Assembly (NCBI GenBank): GCA_018894105.1 | Contig: CM032125.1 | Coordinates: 28,009,032 to 28,073,031 of the forward strand | DNA length: 64,000 nt | Direction: 5' to 3' | Origin: Jacaranda mimosifolia | Taxonomy: Eukaryota; Streptophyta; Magnoliopsida; Lamiales; Bignoniaceae | Part shown: positions 1-11,900 of the stretch, piece after piece | How the letters are laid out: each line of letters starts with the position of its first letter | How positions within the stretch are numbered: position 1 is the stretch's first letter | Notes under the pieces: generated by a model | The model's database searches: none | What the model was told of the DNA's origin: nothing | What the model saw: the letters and a program-made list of their open reading frames with translations, nothing else | Position numbers and translations under genes: made by a program

Positions 1-2790
1 TAGTTTTATCAAATTTTTCATGCCTTCGATGCTGATTTTAATTTATAGAGGGATTTAACAAACTTACAAACAGTTTGCTAATTATCAGGAGATACAAATC
101 CCTCAAGCTGATCCATATAAATTTCTTCCTCGAGATCACCAGACAGAAAGGCTGTTTTCACATCCAACTGGTGAATTGGGTATTCATATACAGAAGCCAG
201 TGCAATAAGCACCTGAATTGTAGTCAACTGAGCAACTGGGGAATAGGTATCAAAGAAGTTATTCCCTCTTTTTGTCTAAAACTTTTGGCAACTAATTTGG
301 CCTTAAACTTATCTATAGTTCTACCAGACTTAAGTTTTTTTTTTTTTAAAGATCTATTTGCATCCAATCGTAGTACACCCCGAAGGTACGTTGACTAATT
401 CCTATGTCCCATCAGAGATAATGGTATCTATCTCACTTTTGATAGCTACCTTCCAATGCATAGCTTCGGATGAAGCCATAACATCCTTGAAGGTCACATA
501 ATCATCCTTGATATTGTAAGTGATGAAATCACTTCCAAAATCTTTAACGACACTAGCTCTCTTACTCCATCTAGGTTTATTTGGTTCTTCAGCTCCGATG
601 GATGCTGAACAAGAGCTACTTAGATTTGCCCCCATATTTGACATCCTTTCCATATGTTCAGGAATAGATGTTGATGTGAATCTAAAGAAACATCATGAGA
701 TATTCCTATTTTCATGGGAAACAAATCCATAAAGAACATGGCATCACGAAATTCTACTATTAGGTTAACCTTTATGCTAGGGATTTTGAACTTACTTACC
801 AAAAATCTCAATACATAGCTTGTTCCCACATATCCCAAGAAGACCGCATCAACAATTTTAGGACCAAGCTTTTTCCTATTGTGTTCTACAACTAGAACAT
901 TTGCAATACAGCCCCATACTTGAAAATACTTTAAGCTAAGTTTTCTACCTTTCCAGAATTCAAACGGAGTGCATTCTTTATGTTTTTAGAGGGATTCTAT
1001 TCAAAATATGGCAAGTTGTATTCAAAACCTCTCCCCACATATATTTAGGCAATCCAAAATTTAAAAGTAAGATGTTGATCGTGTCTTTAAAGGTTTTATT
1101 CTTTCATTCTACTACTCCATTAGATGAGGGAGAGTAAGAAGGAGTCTCTTCATGAATAATATCGATGTTTCGGCCATATTCATCGAACGCATTTGACTCA
1201 TACTCTCCACCTCTGTCTCATCTTAACCTTTTAAGTTTCTTACCAGTTTGTTTTTTAGCTTTATTTTTTAAAATGATAAATTTTTCAAGTGCTTCATCCT
1301 TCTATTTTAACAGACAAAAATAACAATATCTATTGCAATCATCTATAAAGGTAATGAAGTATCTTTTCTGATCTTTTGTTAAGATCCCATTGAATTCACA
1401 AATATCTATGTGCACAAGTTCAAGTAATTTGGGATTCCTTTCAACCAATTGGTAAGGTTTTCTTACTTGTTTAGCTTCAGCACATATTTGACATTTGTGA
1501 TTGCATTCAATATCATGTTTAGGTATTGAATTCAAGTTCATCATGTTTTAAACAGAACCAAAATTTAAATGACCTAAATGACTATGTCATACATCAGAAC
1601 TTTCAACAGTATTCACTAAAGATTCAGAATATGCAATTTTATTGATTGAATCAGAATTCACATATTTGACTTTTAATTTGAACAAACCATCTAACAAATA
1701 GCCATTTTCAATAAACAAACTAACATGCTTAATTACAACTTTTATGAATATAAAAGTAAGCTCGTAGCCATCCATAACTATTACAGAACCACTAATAATA
1801 TTTCTCCGTATAGTTGGGATGTGGTGCACCCTTTGCAGAGATAATATGTGCCCTGAAGGAAGCTTCAAGTCCACACGTCCTATCCAAGCACATTGGCAGC
1901 ACTAGAGCTCCCCATTGTTATGGATTTTCCACCTACTAGCTAATGAGATACAAAAAGCAATTTATCAGCACAAATGTGCACATTTGCCCCAGTTTCTATT
2001 AACCAGTCAAAAGGTTCATAAATAGTACAAACTTCAGGCTTCAAAGTTATGTGTCCATAAACGATCGTCTCTGGAGCTTTAGCTTCACTAGTCTCCCCAA
2101 CAACCATGTTGTCCATTACAGGGACAGTTGAGTTAGGTTTGGCTTAGCTTTCTTAAATGGACAGTGCTTAGCCTAATGGCCTACCTACCTACAATTCCTG
2201 CATGGTTTGTTTACTTTTTGTTTCTTAGCTTTAGCTTTGGCCTTACTTATGGTTTTAGAGTTCGAGGTCACATGGTTCATCATGGATTTGTTTAGTTACA
2301 GACTTTTCCTCAACTATTTGATACGTTATGAACTTGGAAACAAAATACTTCTCAAGCCCTTGTTTTTCAATATTTGATTTCTTTATTTATAGATTTTTCC
2401 TCAACTATTTGATACTTTATGAACTAGGAAACAAAATACTTCTCGAGCCCTTGCTCTTCAGTATTATATTTCCGATCCAACTCATCCCGCAGCCGCTTAG
2501 TGATGTACAAGTCAAAACAGTATACATCAAAGAGAACATTTGACAGTGATGACAAAATGATCGCTCGACCTAACTGATCTTTGTAGGTCCACTCAGCTAT
2601 TTCAGCTATTTTGGGATCACTATCAGTTGATTCGGATCTAGTCACCTGAATCACCGAAAGAAGACCTTTCATTGTGAACCAAATTTTTATTCATTGTTGC
2701 CAACGTTTGAAAAATTGGCTCCCAAACATTTTTGGCAAGCCAGATAGGCCAACTTTGGAGGACAATAAAGAACCAGTACAAGAACCACTT
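1..2790 (-). pseudogene. Ty1/copia gag-pol polyprotein, decayed and cut by the window edge
   Basis: Remnant of a copia retrotransposon polyprotein read right to left. Gag lies at about 2424-2790 (motif ILSSLSNVLFDVY). A CCHC zinc knuckle with internal stops is at about 2160-2205. The protease motif near 1960-2010 reads WLIETGANVHIC, so the catalytic Asp of D-T/S-G is Glu here. The integrase zinc-binding and first-Asp region is at 1302-1544 (CQICAEAKQ, then HIDICEFNG). The segment before reverse transcriptase is at 402-653 (RWSKRASVVKDF, then MHWKVAIKSEID). The start of reverse transcriptase is at about 1-400 in broken frames (KFKAKLVAK). Many stops and frameshifts show it is dead. The remaining reverse transcriptase, RNase H and 3' LTR would lie left of the window. 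Family assignment is firm; lineage within copia was not determined. Confidence 0.85.
2301..2482. repeat. 91-bp tandem duplication inside copia gag
   Basis: The stretch from 2301 (gacttttcctcaactatttg) recurs at 2392 (gatttttcctcaactatttg), giving two adjacent copies with a 91-bp period and several mismatches. It lies in the gag part of the left copia element and adds to its disruption. Confidence 0.8.
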
Positions 2791-2856
2791 GCAGAAGATA
2801 CCATTTTCAAATATAAAAGTAGTTTATACAAGCACTAAGGATAATTTCTTCCAGAT

Positions 2857-4140
2857 TGTTGGAAAATAGCAGATTATAAATAATAGATTACAATAGAATA
2901 ACATATCAGTTTATAATTATAGGGTAGTGTTTGTAAAAATTATATAATAAATATTTCAAAAAACAACATGCAATAGAACATATATTCCAAAAAATTTAGT
3001 TGCAATTCAGTTTAAAACATGCATAAACCAAAGTAAACAACCAATTTGGAATATAAGAACAAAAATAACAAAGTTAGTATTTTAAACCGAGAACTTATCT
3101 CAAAGTTTTGTATTGTAACAGAACTTAGACTAAATCACCAAATAATAGTTTGCTTTAAAGAAATTATTGCCCCTCCCAGTGCAAAGAGTGCATCAAAATT
3201 TCCTCAAGAATAAGACAATCTAGAAGCTTTTCTGATGCACTTTAGAAAGCTCCACCTGAATCACCACTCAGTTGTTGAATTACTGACAAGTGACACAAAG
3301 ATATGGAAAGACAAATATGAGAGAGAGAGAGAGAAGAGATATTCGGGTCTGTTGTGTTTATACTGCCTGGAGTAGCAAGTTTGTATAGGCAAAAGGGATG
3401 AGACAAAAAGTTGTCCTAGTTCATTTTGATCTAGATGCATTCTGGAGCAGATGTATAAACGTGTCCAGAAGACCAGGTGCAATGAACCTGTAACTCCAGA
3501 AACATTTATGCAAAAACGGATCTGCAGCATTAAAATCATATTTGACTTTTGAATTTTTAAATCTAATTTTTAAATTTAAATTCCAATAAAATTTAGAATT
3601 TTCAGCAAAAAGATTAACTTAAGACAGTTCGCCTAAAAGCCCATCACCAGAGCCCAGCCCAAGAGAGCAGTAGCGGCGGTGGTACACACATGTGGGCACA
3701 CCCTTATTAGTCACTTATTTGATAATTTACCAAGTACCAATATTTGAACCACATATAAGGTGCAATCACATTGGAAAAACTTTTAATGTGGTATAAGTGG
3801 TCTTGTATATGACAATAGAGCCTTTTATACTCCCACTGATTCTCCCATAATTTGTCTCAAATCTAATGTGGGATTCCCCCACATTCATAACCTTTTGCAC
3901 TTTGTTTCCCTCTACTCATTTCCACAACATCTATAGATTCCCACTAAATTGGTATCAATCCATAAAGTTAAATCAATTCTTAAACATGTAATTAGTCTCA
4001 AATCTCAATTGGTTTGATGCCAATTACAACATAAGGCCTCTTTGAAGCCCAAGTTAATACAAAAATCTTATTCTTATCTACGACATGAACAAATTATAAG
4101 AAAATGTCGGAAGTATATATCTCACCAAAATCCCTCAACA
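2857..4140 (-). mobile_element. Probable 5' LTR of the left copia element
   Basis: Immediately upstream of gag (minus-strand sense) a 1284-bp block begins TGTTGG at 2857 and ends CTCAACA at 4140, giving the TGTTG/CAACA ends expected of an LTR. It carries a GA microsatellite near 3319-3340. No convincing tRNA-Met primer site (TGGTATCAGAGC) follows the putative LTR end, and the partner LTR is outside the window, so the boundaries are inferred from the termini and position only. Confidence 0.4.
4033..4125. repeat. About 95-bp segment shared with 38245-38340
   Basis: The block starting ataaggcctctttgaagccc recurs at 38241 as ataaggcctcactgaagccc. It stays similar through the aaattatgagaaaatgttgg part, and similarity then stops on both sides. 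Here it lies at the outer end of the probable copia LTR; at the second site it sits just outside the LTR of another copia element. Confidence 0.6.
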
Positions 4141-4729
4141 AATGAAGTAAAACCTTGTAAAAATTAATAACAAAATGCTAAAATATTAAATATATAAAAT
4201 ATTTTTCTCAAATAAATATTATTTATAAAATAATTTATATGTATCTGCGAAATGAAATATACGATCAACTATACAATTAAAACACAAGACCCGGTAATGA
4301 ATACAATAAAATCGTCTAGAAAATAACTTTTTATTTGTAAAATGTTAACTACGTTCATGCGTGGAACCTGAAGCAATCCAATGATGATTTTATTATAATT
4401 GTCACTCGTAAGAAGACCGTTTTAATCAACAATATTTGTGATAAACTGCTCAACTAATTTAAAAAATGATAGTTTAATTTAGAATATGTGTCCTATTTTG
4501 GTTTTAGGACTTATATTTTCTATTGATCATCAAAGTCAAGTACTAATCAAGAATGCAAAGGGAAAAAAGAAAGGACTTTAGCATCTTTGGACCAAATATC
4601 ACGTTCAGACTACAAACACAAATTAGGTATGACAAAATCTCTTCAATTCTAGACTACTTTCTGAAGCAACAAGAATGAAGGATGGATCTGGGGGCAAGCA
4701 GGGTTAATTGCTATTGCTGCCCAAGTTTA
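4141..4729. other. AT-rich intergenic sequence, nothing recognised
   Basis: Between the probable copia LTR and the block shared by the nsLTP copies I see no coding potential, terminal repeats or RNA gene. Confidence 0.5.
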
Positions 4730-6800
4730 CTTTATATTAATAATTATTTTAAATAATTTAAATTTTAAAGGAACATATCATGTAATATTAATTAAAAGTA
4801 CTTAACTTTAAATCAAAAATTAATTATCTAGATTTATTATATTAAATTAAATTTGTTAAAGATAAAAATTAAAATCAATTGATGAAATTTTTGCCTATTT
4901 TAATTTTGTAAAACCAAAAACAAATTATTGGATCGATATTTACAATCAAGTATCAATCAATTGAAAACAATTAAGGGGCTTGCAAAACAACCAAAGTATC
5001 CTGTTTTGACTTCAATAAGATTAAGACAAAGAGAAAAAGCAAAATGAAAATTTTAAAAAAATATTTGGACATTTCTTTTGTCTTTCAATAGCTACAAGTG
5101 AGTGAACTTTTTTTTGGTTATGAATATTGTAAAGAATAGGCTCCAAAATAAGATGGAAGATAACTTTTTAGCCAATCATTAGTCACTTGTATAGAGAAAA
5201 ATATTAAAAAAAGTTTTGATATTGATTCAATCATTTGACTAATTTTATGATATGTGTATTTGAATTGTTATATTTTGTAATTTTTACCCTTCAATATTCT
5301 CATTTTCGAATCTGTCCATAATAGGAATTATAACAAGCTAGCTAATATAATTTGTTTTATATGCTTTTTAATTGAATAAATGGTATGACATATCATACTA
5401 CTATATATAATTGGCTGGATTAATTCTCATGTCAAATTTGTGTGAATGAAGTCCGATTGAGTATTCAAGTCAGATGTTGGATTCTAACTTGCTTTACGAG
5501 CTAATGGATTATAATCCGAAGTATTCTAACAAAATTCTTCTCTATAGTCAAGTCAGGCCTTATACAAGAACAAAATGCAAAAATAAAAAGCACAACGAAA
5601 GAAGACTCATCTAGCTAAAGGACTTTATTGGGATATATTTCTCCAAAATCTAATATCTCACTCAAATATTCATTAATTAATCTCAAATATTCATTAGTTA
5701 ATCTCATTCATAGCATTTCAATTATTCTGTTCTAATACTTACATAAAAAGCTAAATACATACCAATAATTTTCACCGTAGAAGAATAAAAAACTTTATAT
5801 TCTTGTAATCTTGGCATTGAAACAGTACCCTCGTCTGACATAAAACTTAGTTTTCAAATTCCTTTAGGGGCATGGAAAATATTTATCCATAATTATGTAC
5901 AGAAGAAAAGTGACGTGGCCCAAAGGGAAAAACTATTTTACCCTTAAGGAAGTTGGATTCGTGCCATTTTTGTGCAGATCAAATTCGAATCAACCAACGC
6001 AAGGCCAATCTATATATTAAAACCAGTGACGGATCCATTGTCCCTCCCAACTGTTTGTTTACCTTTCTCAATTTTTTTTAATATTTCTATATATTTTTAA
6101 ACCTTAGTAATAATCTACCCAACATTTATATATATATATATATATATATATTTTTAAAATTTTTTGTAATAATGTCTAGTTTACATATATTTGAATTTTT
6201 AGTAATAACTTTTATTAATTCTTTATCTATTTTAGTTTTGTAAAATTTAAAGCAAAGCTTTATGCCATATTTACAACCAAATAATTTACAATTAAGTTAG
6301 GCTTCGGTCCACTAGGACACTTTTATTTTATTTGTTTGAGAACATATTTGGCAAAAATAGACTTTAAAAATTGGATAAAAGATGATTTTTAGTTGATTCT
6401 TAGTTACTTATATTGAAAAAGACATTGTTAAAAATTTTGACATTAATTCAACCATTAACAAATATTATGATATGAAAGAGCATAGTGTTCAACTTCAATG
6501 GCAACATGTATTTTGAATTCATAAATCATAAAATTTATATTTAAATTTTTATGCTTTATAAAATTTGCCCCCCACCGTCTCAATTCTAAATCCGTGCCTA
6601 TCTAAAACATCCCCTCTTGATTTACTAGTTGGCTTATGGGCACTTGTGATTTCACTACCTCATCCATAATATATTGTTTAATGGCACCACAACATAAATG
6701 TTTAACGCCTACTATATTTTCATGCATGCAAATCATCAGCAACTCATTTTCCTTTTCTCTAGCATACTCACGTTATTTCGACCATAATTTGAGTATTGAA
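4730..6800 (+). repeat. Upstream block of nsLTP copy A, shared with copies B and C
   Basis: This 2-kb non-coding region aligns by eye, with many changes, to 44284-45965 and 57990-59665. Matching landmarks are gatcaattgatgaaat followed by ctattttaattttg, the gttttgacttcaataaga stretch, and the aatgaagtcsgattgag / ggattctmacttgctt region near 5440-5500. It shows that the three nsLTP loci were copied with about 2 kb of upstream DNA. A (TA)n run lies at 6128-6151. No ORF of note. Confidence 0.75.
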
Positions 6801-7088
6801 ATTTTTTTATTGAACCACCTTTATTAATCTTAACACTTTCTCGTGATTTAGATTTCTGCCAATAAAAAAATCAATACTTTATTATGGTTTGAGTCAATTA
6901 TAGATATCTTGATTTATTTAACACGGAAGACCTATGTATCCAAGCGAACCCACTGTATGAACCTCGATCCACGCATAATTTTTTACCATTGTCATTACTA
7001 TTGTCTTTATGGAAGTTTCCTTGTCCGAGAAAATTTGGCCAACTTGAACCACGCGTCAAAGTAAGTCTTCTTCTTAAATCGTCCTATC

Positions 7089-7096
7089 TATAAATA
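7089..7096 (+). promoter_or_regulatory. TATA box of nsLTP copy A
   Basis: TATAAATA followed by GAGG lies 68 bases upstream of the copy A start codon, a normal plant promoter spacing that leaves a 5' UTR of roughly 40 bases. Copies B and C lack this segment. Confidence 0.7.
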
Positions 7097-7163
7097 GAGG
7101 AACATCAGTGAGCATAGAAGAACATAAGTGAGCTAAATTGCCAACTGAAAAAGACAATACAAA

Positions 7164-8121
7164 ATGAAAGGAAAGTTATCATTGATTGTGGTGGTGATGA
7201 TATTGGTGGTGGTGGTGGCTGCTCCGGCGGTGCTGGGGCAGCACCTAACCCCAAGCCAATGTAATGAGGAGAAAAATAAATTAAAGGGACACCTGTAGGT
7301 CTGTGGCTGTGATATTCGGGCAGAAGCCATCGGCAGCATGCTGCCAGCTGATAAGGGCCGCTCACGTAGAGTGCGTGTGCCCTTTTGCTACCCCAAAGTT
7401 GATAGCGGCTCTTGGCGGGGCTCAGCGTGCTATTCAATTAGTTCAGAGCTGTGGCAGAACCGTCCCTCGCAATTTTAAGTGTGGAAGTAAGCACAAACAT
7501 TATATATATTTGTGTGTGTATATATATATATATATTATATTTATATACACCCATGCTAAGAACCACTAAATTTGAACTATCAACCTCATACTTTATGTAT
7601 GAGATTAACATAACTGAATCAAAAGCCACTCAATAAATATATGTTTATATATATATATATATATATGATTTTGTAAGTGATCTATCAAATGACTAGGATT
7701 AAAGTTGACTAGTTTAAGTTGAATTGACTTTTACACGATTGAATTGACTAGTCCTTATAGGTTTTAAATACATGCAGATCATGTGACGCAAAATTTCGTT
7801 GTATCAAATAAGTGGTATGTTTAGTAGAGTGAAATGGTTAAGTATTGCATAATAATTTAGGAATGGACTAAGGAACCAATATTTATAGGTGAATACTATT
7901 TAGCAAGTATTGATATTATAACTATATTTAAAGTGTCCATGTATTTTAATATTTCAAATTAGTCTGATCATCAATTTGAATGAATATTTACAAGTTTAAT
8001 GTTTCGTATTAGTATGTGATCACCAATTAATTATTTTGATATTAAACATATTTTTTACATATTGCAATTAACTTACCATATTATCTCTATTTATTTTCGT
8101 GCAGGCGTGACCACTCCTTGA
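7164..8121 (+). pseudogene. Non-specific lipid-transfer protein (type IV/DIR1-like), copy A, one frameshift
   Basis: Small secreted protein of the eight-cysteine fold that carries lipids outside the cell; type IV members include the systemic-resistance protein DIR1. Exon 1 is 7164-7486: ATG, a Val-rich signal peptide (cleavage probably after VLG), then cysteines at QCN, TC, ACC, ECVC, SCGR and KCGS. The intron is 7487-8104 (GTAAGC...GTGCAG) and exon 2 is 8105-8121, encoding SVTTP and TGA. Spacing once in frame is C-x10-C-x14-CC-x9-CxC-x23-C-x9-C, about 112 residues in all. A GGG run at 7286-7288, where copies B and C have GG, shifts the frame and gives a stop within four codons. A sequencing error or a recent mutation would both explain it, because everything else is intact. 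AATAAA at 8292 could serve polyadenylation. Family call is strong; lipid binding and a defence role are inferred. Confidence 0.85.
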
Positions 8122-8261
8122 AATATCTTAATTATCTTTGTGGATCAGGATGCTGATGATATGATGATACTTCTACGTAGATCTATAAAGATTAAACAAA
8201 AATGAGCTATTGCCTCAACTATCCAGCTATTATAATAAGTTTATGTGAGAGTGTTTATGTA

Positions 8262-8552
8262 CCCTTTTCATGTGATATTATCTCCATCAAAAATAAATGA
8301 ACAATATCATTTTATGTCCATATTTTTGTAACATTTTTTTTTTTAAATGACTTCCACAAAACTTTTGAAGCTTTTGTTAGTGAAAGAAAGAGATTTAACT
8401 TGAGCTCCCTTTTCATGTGATATTATCTCCATCAAAAATAAATGAACAATGTCATTTTATGTCCATATTTTTGTAACATTTTTTTTTTTTGTCAAATGAC
8501 TTCGACAAAACTTTTGAAGCTTTTGTTAGTGCAAGAAAGAGATTTAACTTGA
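8262..8552 (+). repeat. 145-bp tandem duplication in the 3' region of nsLTP copy A
   Basis: The sequence beginning cccttttcatgtgatattat at 8262 is repeated at 8407 with few differences, including the aaaataaatgaac stretch, the T-run and cttttgaagcttttgttag. Copy C has only one unit (about 60700-60830), so the duplication arose in copy A after the loci separated. It duplicates the candidate polyadenylation signal. Confidence 0.85.
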
Positions 8553-8933
8553 GTTAATATTCAAGCATGCGTCACATATTTATTTTGAATAAAATAGAAA
8601 CATGTATGGTAATGAAACACATATATTTAAATTTGTACAATAAACCTCTTGGAGTTTTAGGCATCAATCTCAACAATAGGACAATATTTCATTGGCAAGA
8701 GGGCGGTAGTTTTGCACACTACAAAAAATCAGAATATTAGTTATGAAAAATTAAGTAACAATATAAAAATTGTTAGTATTATATGTATATATCTATATAT
8801 ATTAAGTGACAATAATGTTGATTTTATCATTTTTAATGTTTTTTATGTGACAATAATTTTTATTTTGTCATAATATGATATAATAATATATTAAAATTAA
8901 TATTTTTAATTGTAACTAGTAAAACCTAATAAT

Positions 8934-11900
8934 TGTGGCACCTCAACCAGGGGAGATTCCTAAGTTAAGATGTCACCAATTCAAACTTAAAATATAATTC
9001 AGAAGATAACCAAGGAAGCCAAAATTTAACAAAACACAATAGACAACAGCTCACCCTAAACCTAAGAGATCATTTCATAGAGTACCATAAGTACATAGCA
9101 AAAGTCTTAAGTTCAAACTTAAACATTACATAACATTCTTAAGTCTTAGCATCACAATTAGGTGTAGTCTATATATAAACTTAACACCTACCTAATCTAA
9201 TCCAAAATAAATTTTTCCTCGGGCAAGTCTCAAGCCCTCAGTCTTCATCTAGTCCTGTCTAGGAAGAGAATAAAGGATAATAAAAAGGGGGTAAGTCCTA
9301 AGTACTTAGTGAGGGGGAGATATAACAATAATCAAAGAAAACTTGTCTAACGTGCAGCAATTGATAAACAAATTCAATAATGAGCAAGAGTTTACGATAT
9401 GAAGCAATAATGTAACAAAGCACATATGATACCAAATTTAACAAACTTTTGGCAACTCTAGATCCTTATTGCTCCCAGAACAAAACATAAACAATAGTAA
9501 AAGGTAATAAACAGTACACGGAGTACAATAATTATAATGGACTTCTCTTATTACTCTATTTTCCAAGCACTCGGCTCAATACCCAAGCACTTCACTCGAC
9601 AGACATGTGGCATGGCCTGATGCATGCCAGACCCCGCCACTCACAAACAGCTAACCTCTAACTACCTGCAAGTCAGGATCTTAAATGGGTACTAGTTGGT
9701 AGACCAACCACCATTGTCCCATGCAACCCGATAGTCTTTCTAGACCTAGTCCCGGACCCAACCCGTGGCATCCCATCGGTCGGTAACCCCCCAAAAGCGT
9801 CCTCAAGGTGACTTATTATTATGCCTACAGATAATACATATTCAATAATAGATCTAAACATATCTGTGAAGCCAAACATAACAATACAATATGTGAACAC
9901 TAGTCGACAAGGCCATATAAATAGTATCTAGGACGAATTAAATAGGAGTACAAATGAGATTTGGTTGGGAAGACCAAAATAACAACATACATTGGGAATG
10001 CCAGCAAGGCCGTAGGGTATACAAGGTAGAAATAAATATCACAATAGATGTTCTTGGCACCAGAATGAGTACAGTCAAATCCAACAAATAGGCATAGGAA
10101 ATACAAGCATTACGGATCATTCACTTTCTAGAAGAGAAAAAATTAACCTTCACCTTAGATTCCACAGCAAATGCTACCCCTACTCTACTGTCTTGTAAAT
10201 CCTAGCTCCTCGTCACTTATCCAAAAGAACGTGCTCATTATTAAAATGCTTGTACTGACCTTTAAATAATAATTAATCCATTTCATATTATCCTGGTTTT
10301 TTTACAATTGATGCAATATTTTAAGTCTCGCTTCCAAAGATATTGTAAGATAACATGCTAATCATGTCATTAACGCTACGATATTTATGAGAGTCAAATT
10401 CACCCCGGTCGATAATCTTTTCCTAAGTTAATAGTTCCTTAATTTATCAATTTAAGTCCTATCTTGGCAATTTAGTCGAAACATAATCATCAAGTCAGAT
10501 TCCTATAATATTTAGTCCTTGCAACATTACACAAAGTCAAATATATAATTACAGCTGTTAAACTTAATTAAAGAGAACTCAACCTTTAATGATTCGGCAC
10601 CATACATCATTATATACAAAATTAGATTTTTAATCACCTACTTAACTTAATTAATCAAAGACTAAATATATATATATATATATTACAACTCTGGCCCACT
10701 AAGCATTACATATATAACCATGCATTATTGCTGGTCCCAATTCATGTTCTTCCATATTACTTTATAATACAAGAATTGGTAAGGTAATAAGAACAATACA
10801 AGTTAATTGGTAATGACCCCCAATTTCAACGACTTTTACCAAAGATCTTGGCTCTGTTCTTTAGCATTTTGGTTGTTTCCTAAAAAATATTTTGGGAGAA
10901 TGAATTTTTGGGAGAAAATTTAGAGAATGTGTCATGTGTTCTTTTGTATTTTGGGAAAATATGAAAAATGAATTGAAAATGAGTTGTTTATTCTTTTGCA
11001 TTTTAGGAGGGGAGACAAAAATTACTGTAGATGTCAAATTAATTGATTTTTTGTTGGGTTTTTAGGATAAAAGTGATTTTTTTATTGTGTGTGTATATCC
11101 ATAGTTGGATGATTTGTGTGTACATATATGTGAGTAATGATTGATATATGGTTGTAATAAAATTATGTGATTTAATTGGTCAATTATTTTAAATTTTATA
11201 TTTTTATAATTTAACATTAGTAAATAATGTATTATTTGAAAGAAAATATTTAGTCATAAATATTAATTATTTACGAAATCATAACTATATCTTAAATATA
11301 AAAAATTGACTTACATCATAATTTTTATTTAATATCAGCTTATATAAAAAAAAATTAATTACTGTACATCAATTATAAACTAATTAATTATTGTTTATTA
11401 GATAAAAATCTAATTATTTAACTATTTATTATTTATGATTTATGTACAAATAAACTTAGTTAATGATTTAAATAAAATAATTTGTTTTGTAATTTTTATA
11501 TATTTAATACTTAATAACAATTCATCAAATTAAAAAAATAAATAATTTTTATTATATGAAAATAGGTCATCTTAAATTATTTATTAAACAAAAAAATATA
11601 ATATATAATTATACATAAATAAGAAAAATAATTAATATATAAATAACAAGTTAATTAAATAATTAAATAAATCAATTTAATATGCTATTTAATTACTTTA
11701 ACTCATTATTTGATTAATACATTATTTAGTAAATAAATTATTTAGTAACAATCAAATAACTTTTACTTAAATTTAATTAATTTTTTTGACAATTTCTTTA
11801 ATTTTATTAATATTAACTTAATAAACATAATACATTATTAAATAAATAAATAGCACATTATAATTAAAAATTTTATTATAATTTTAAATAAATATGAAGA

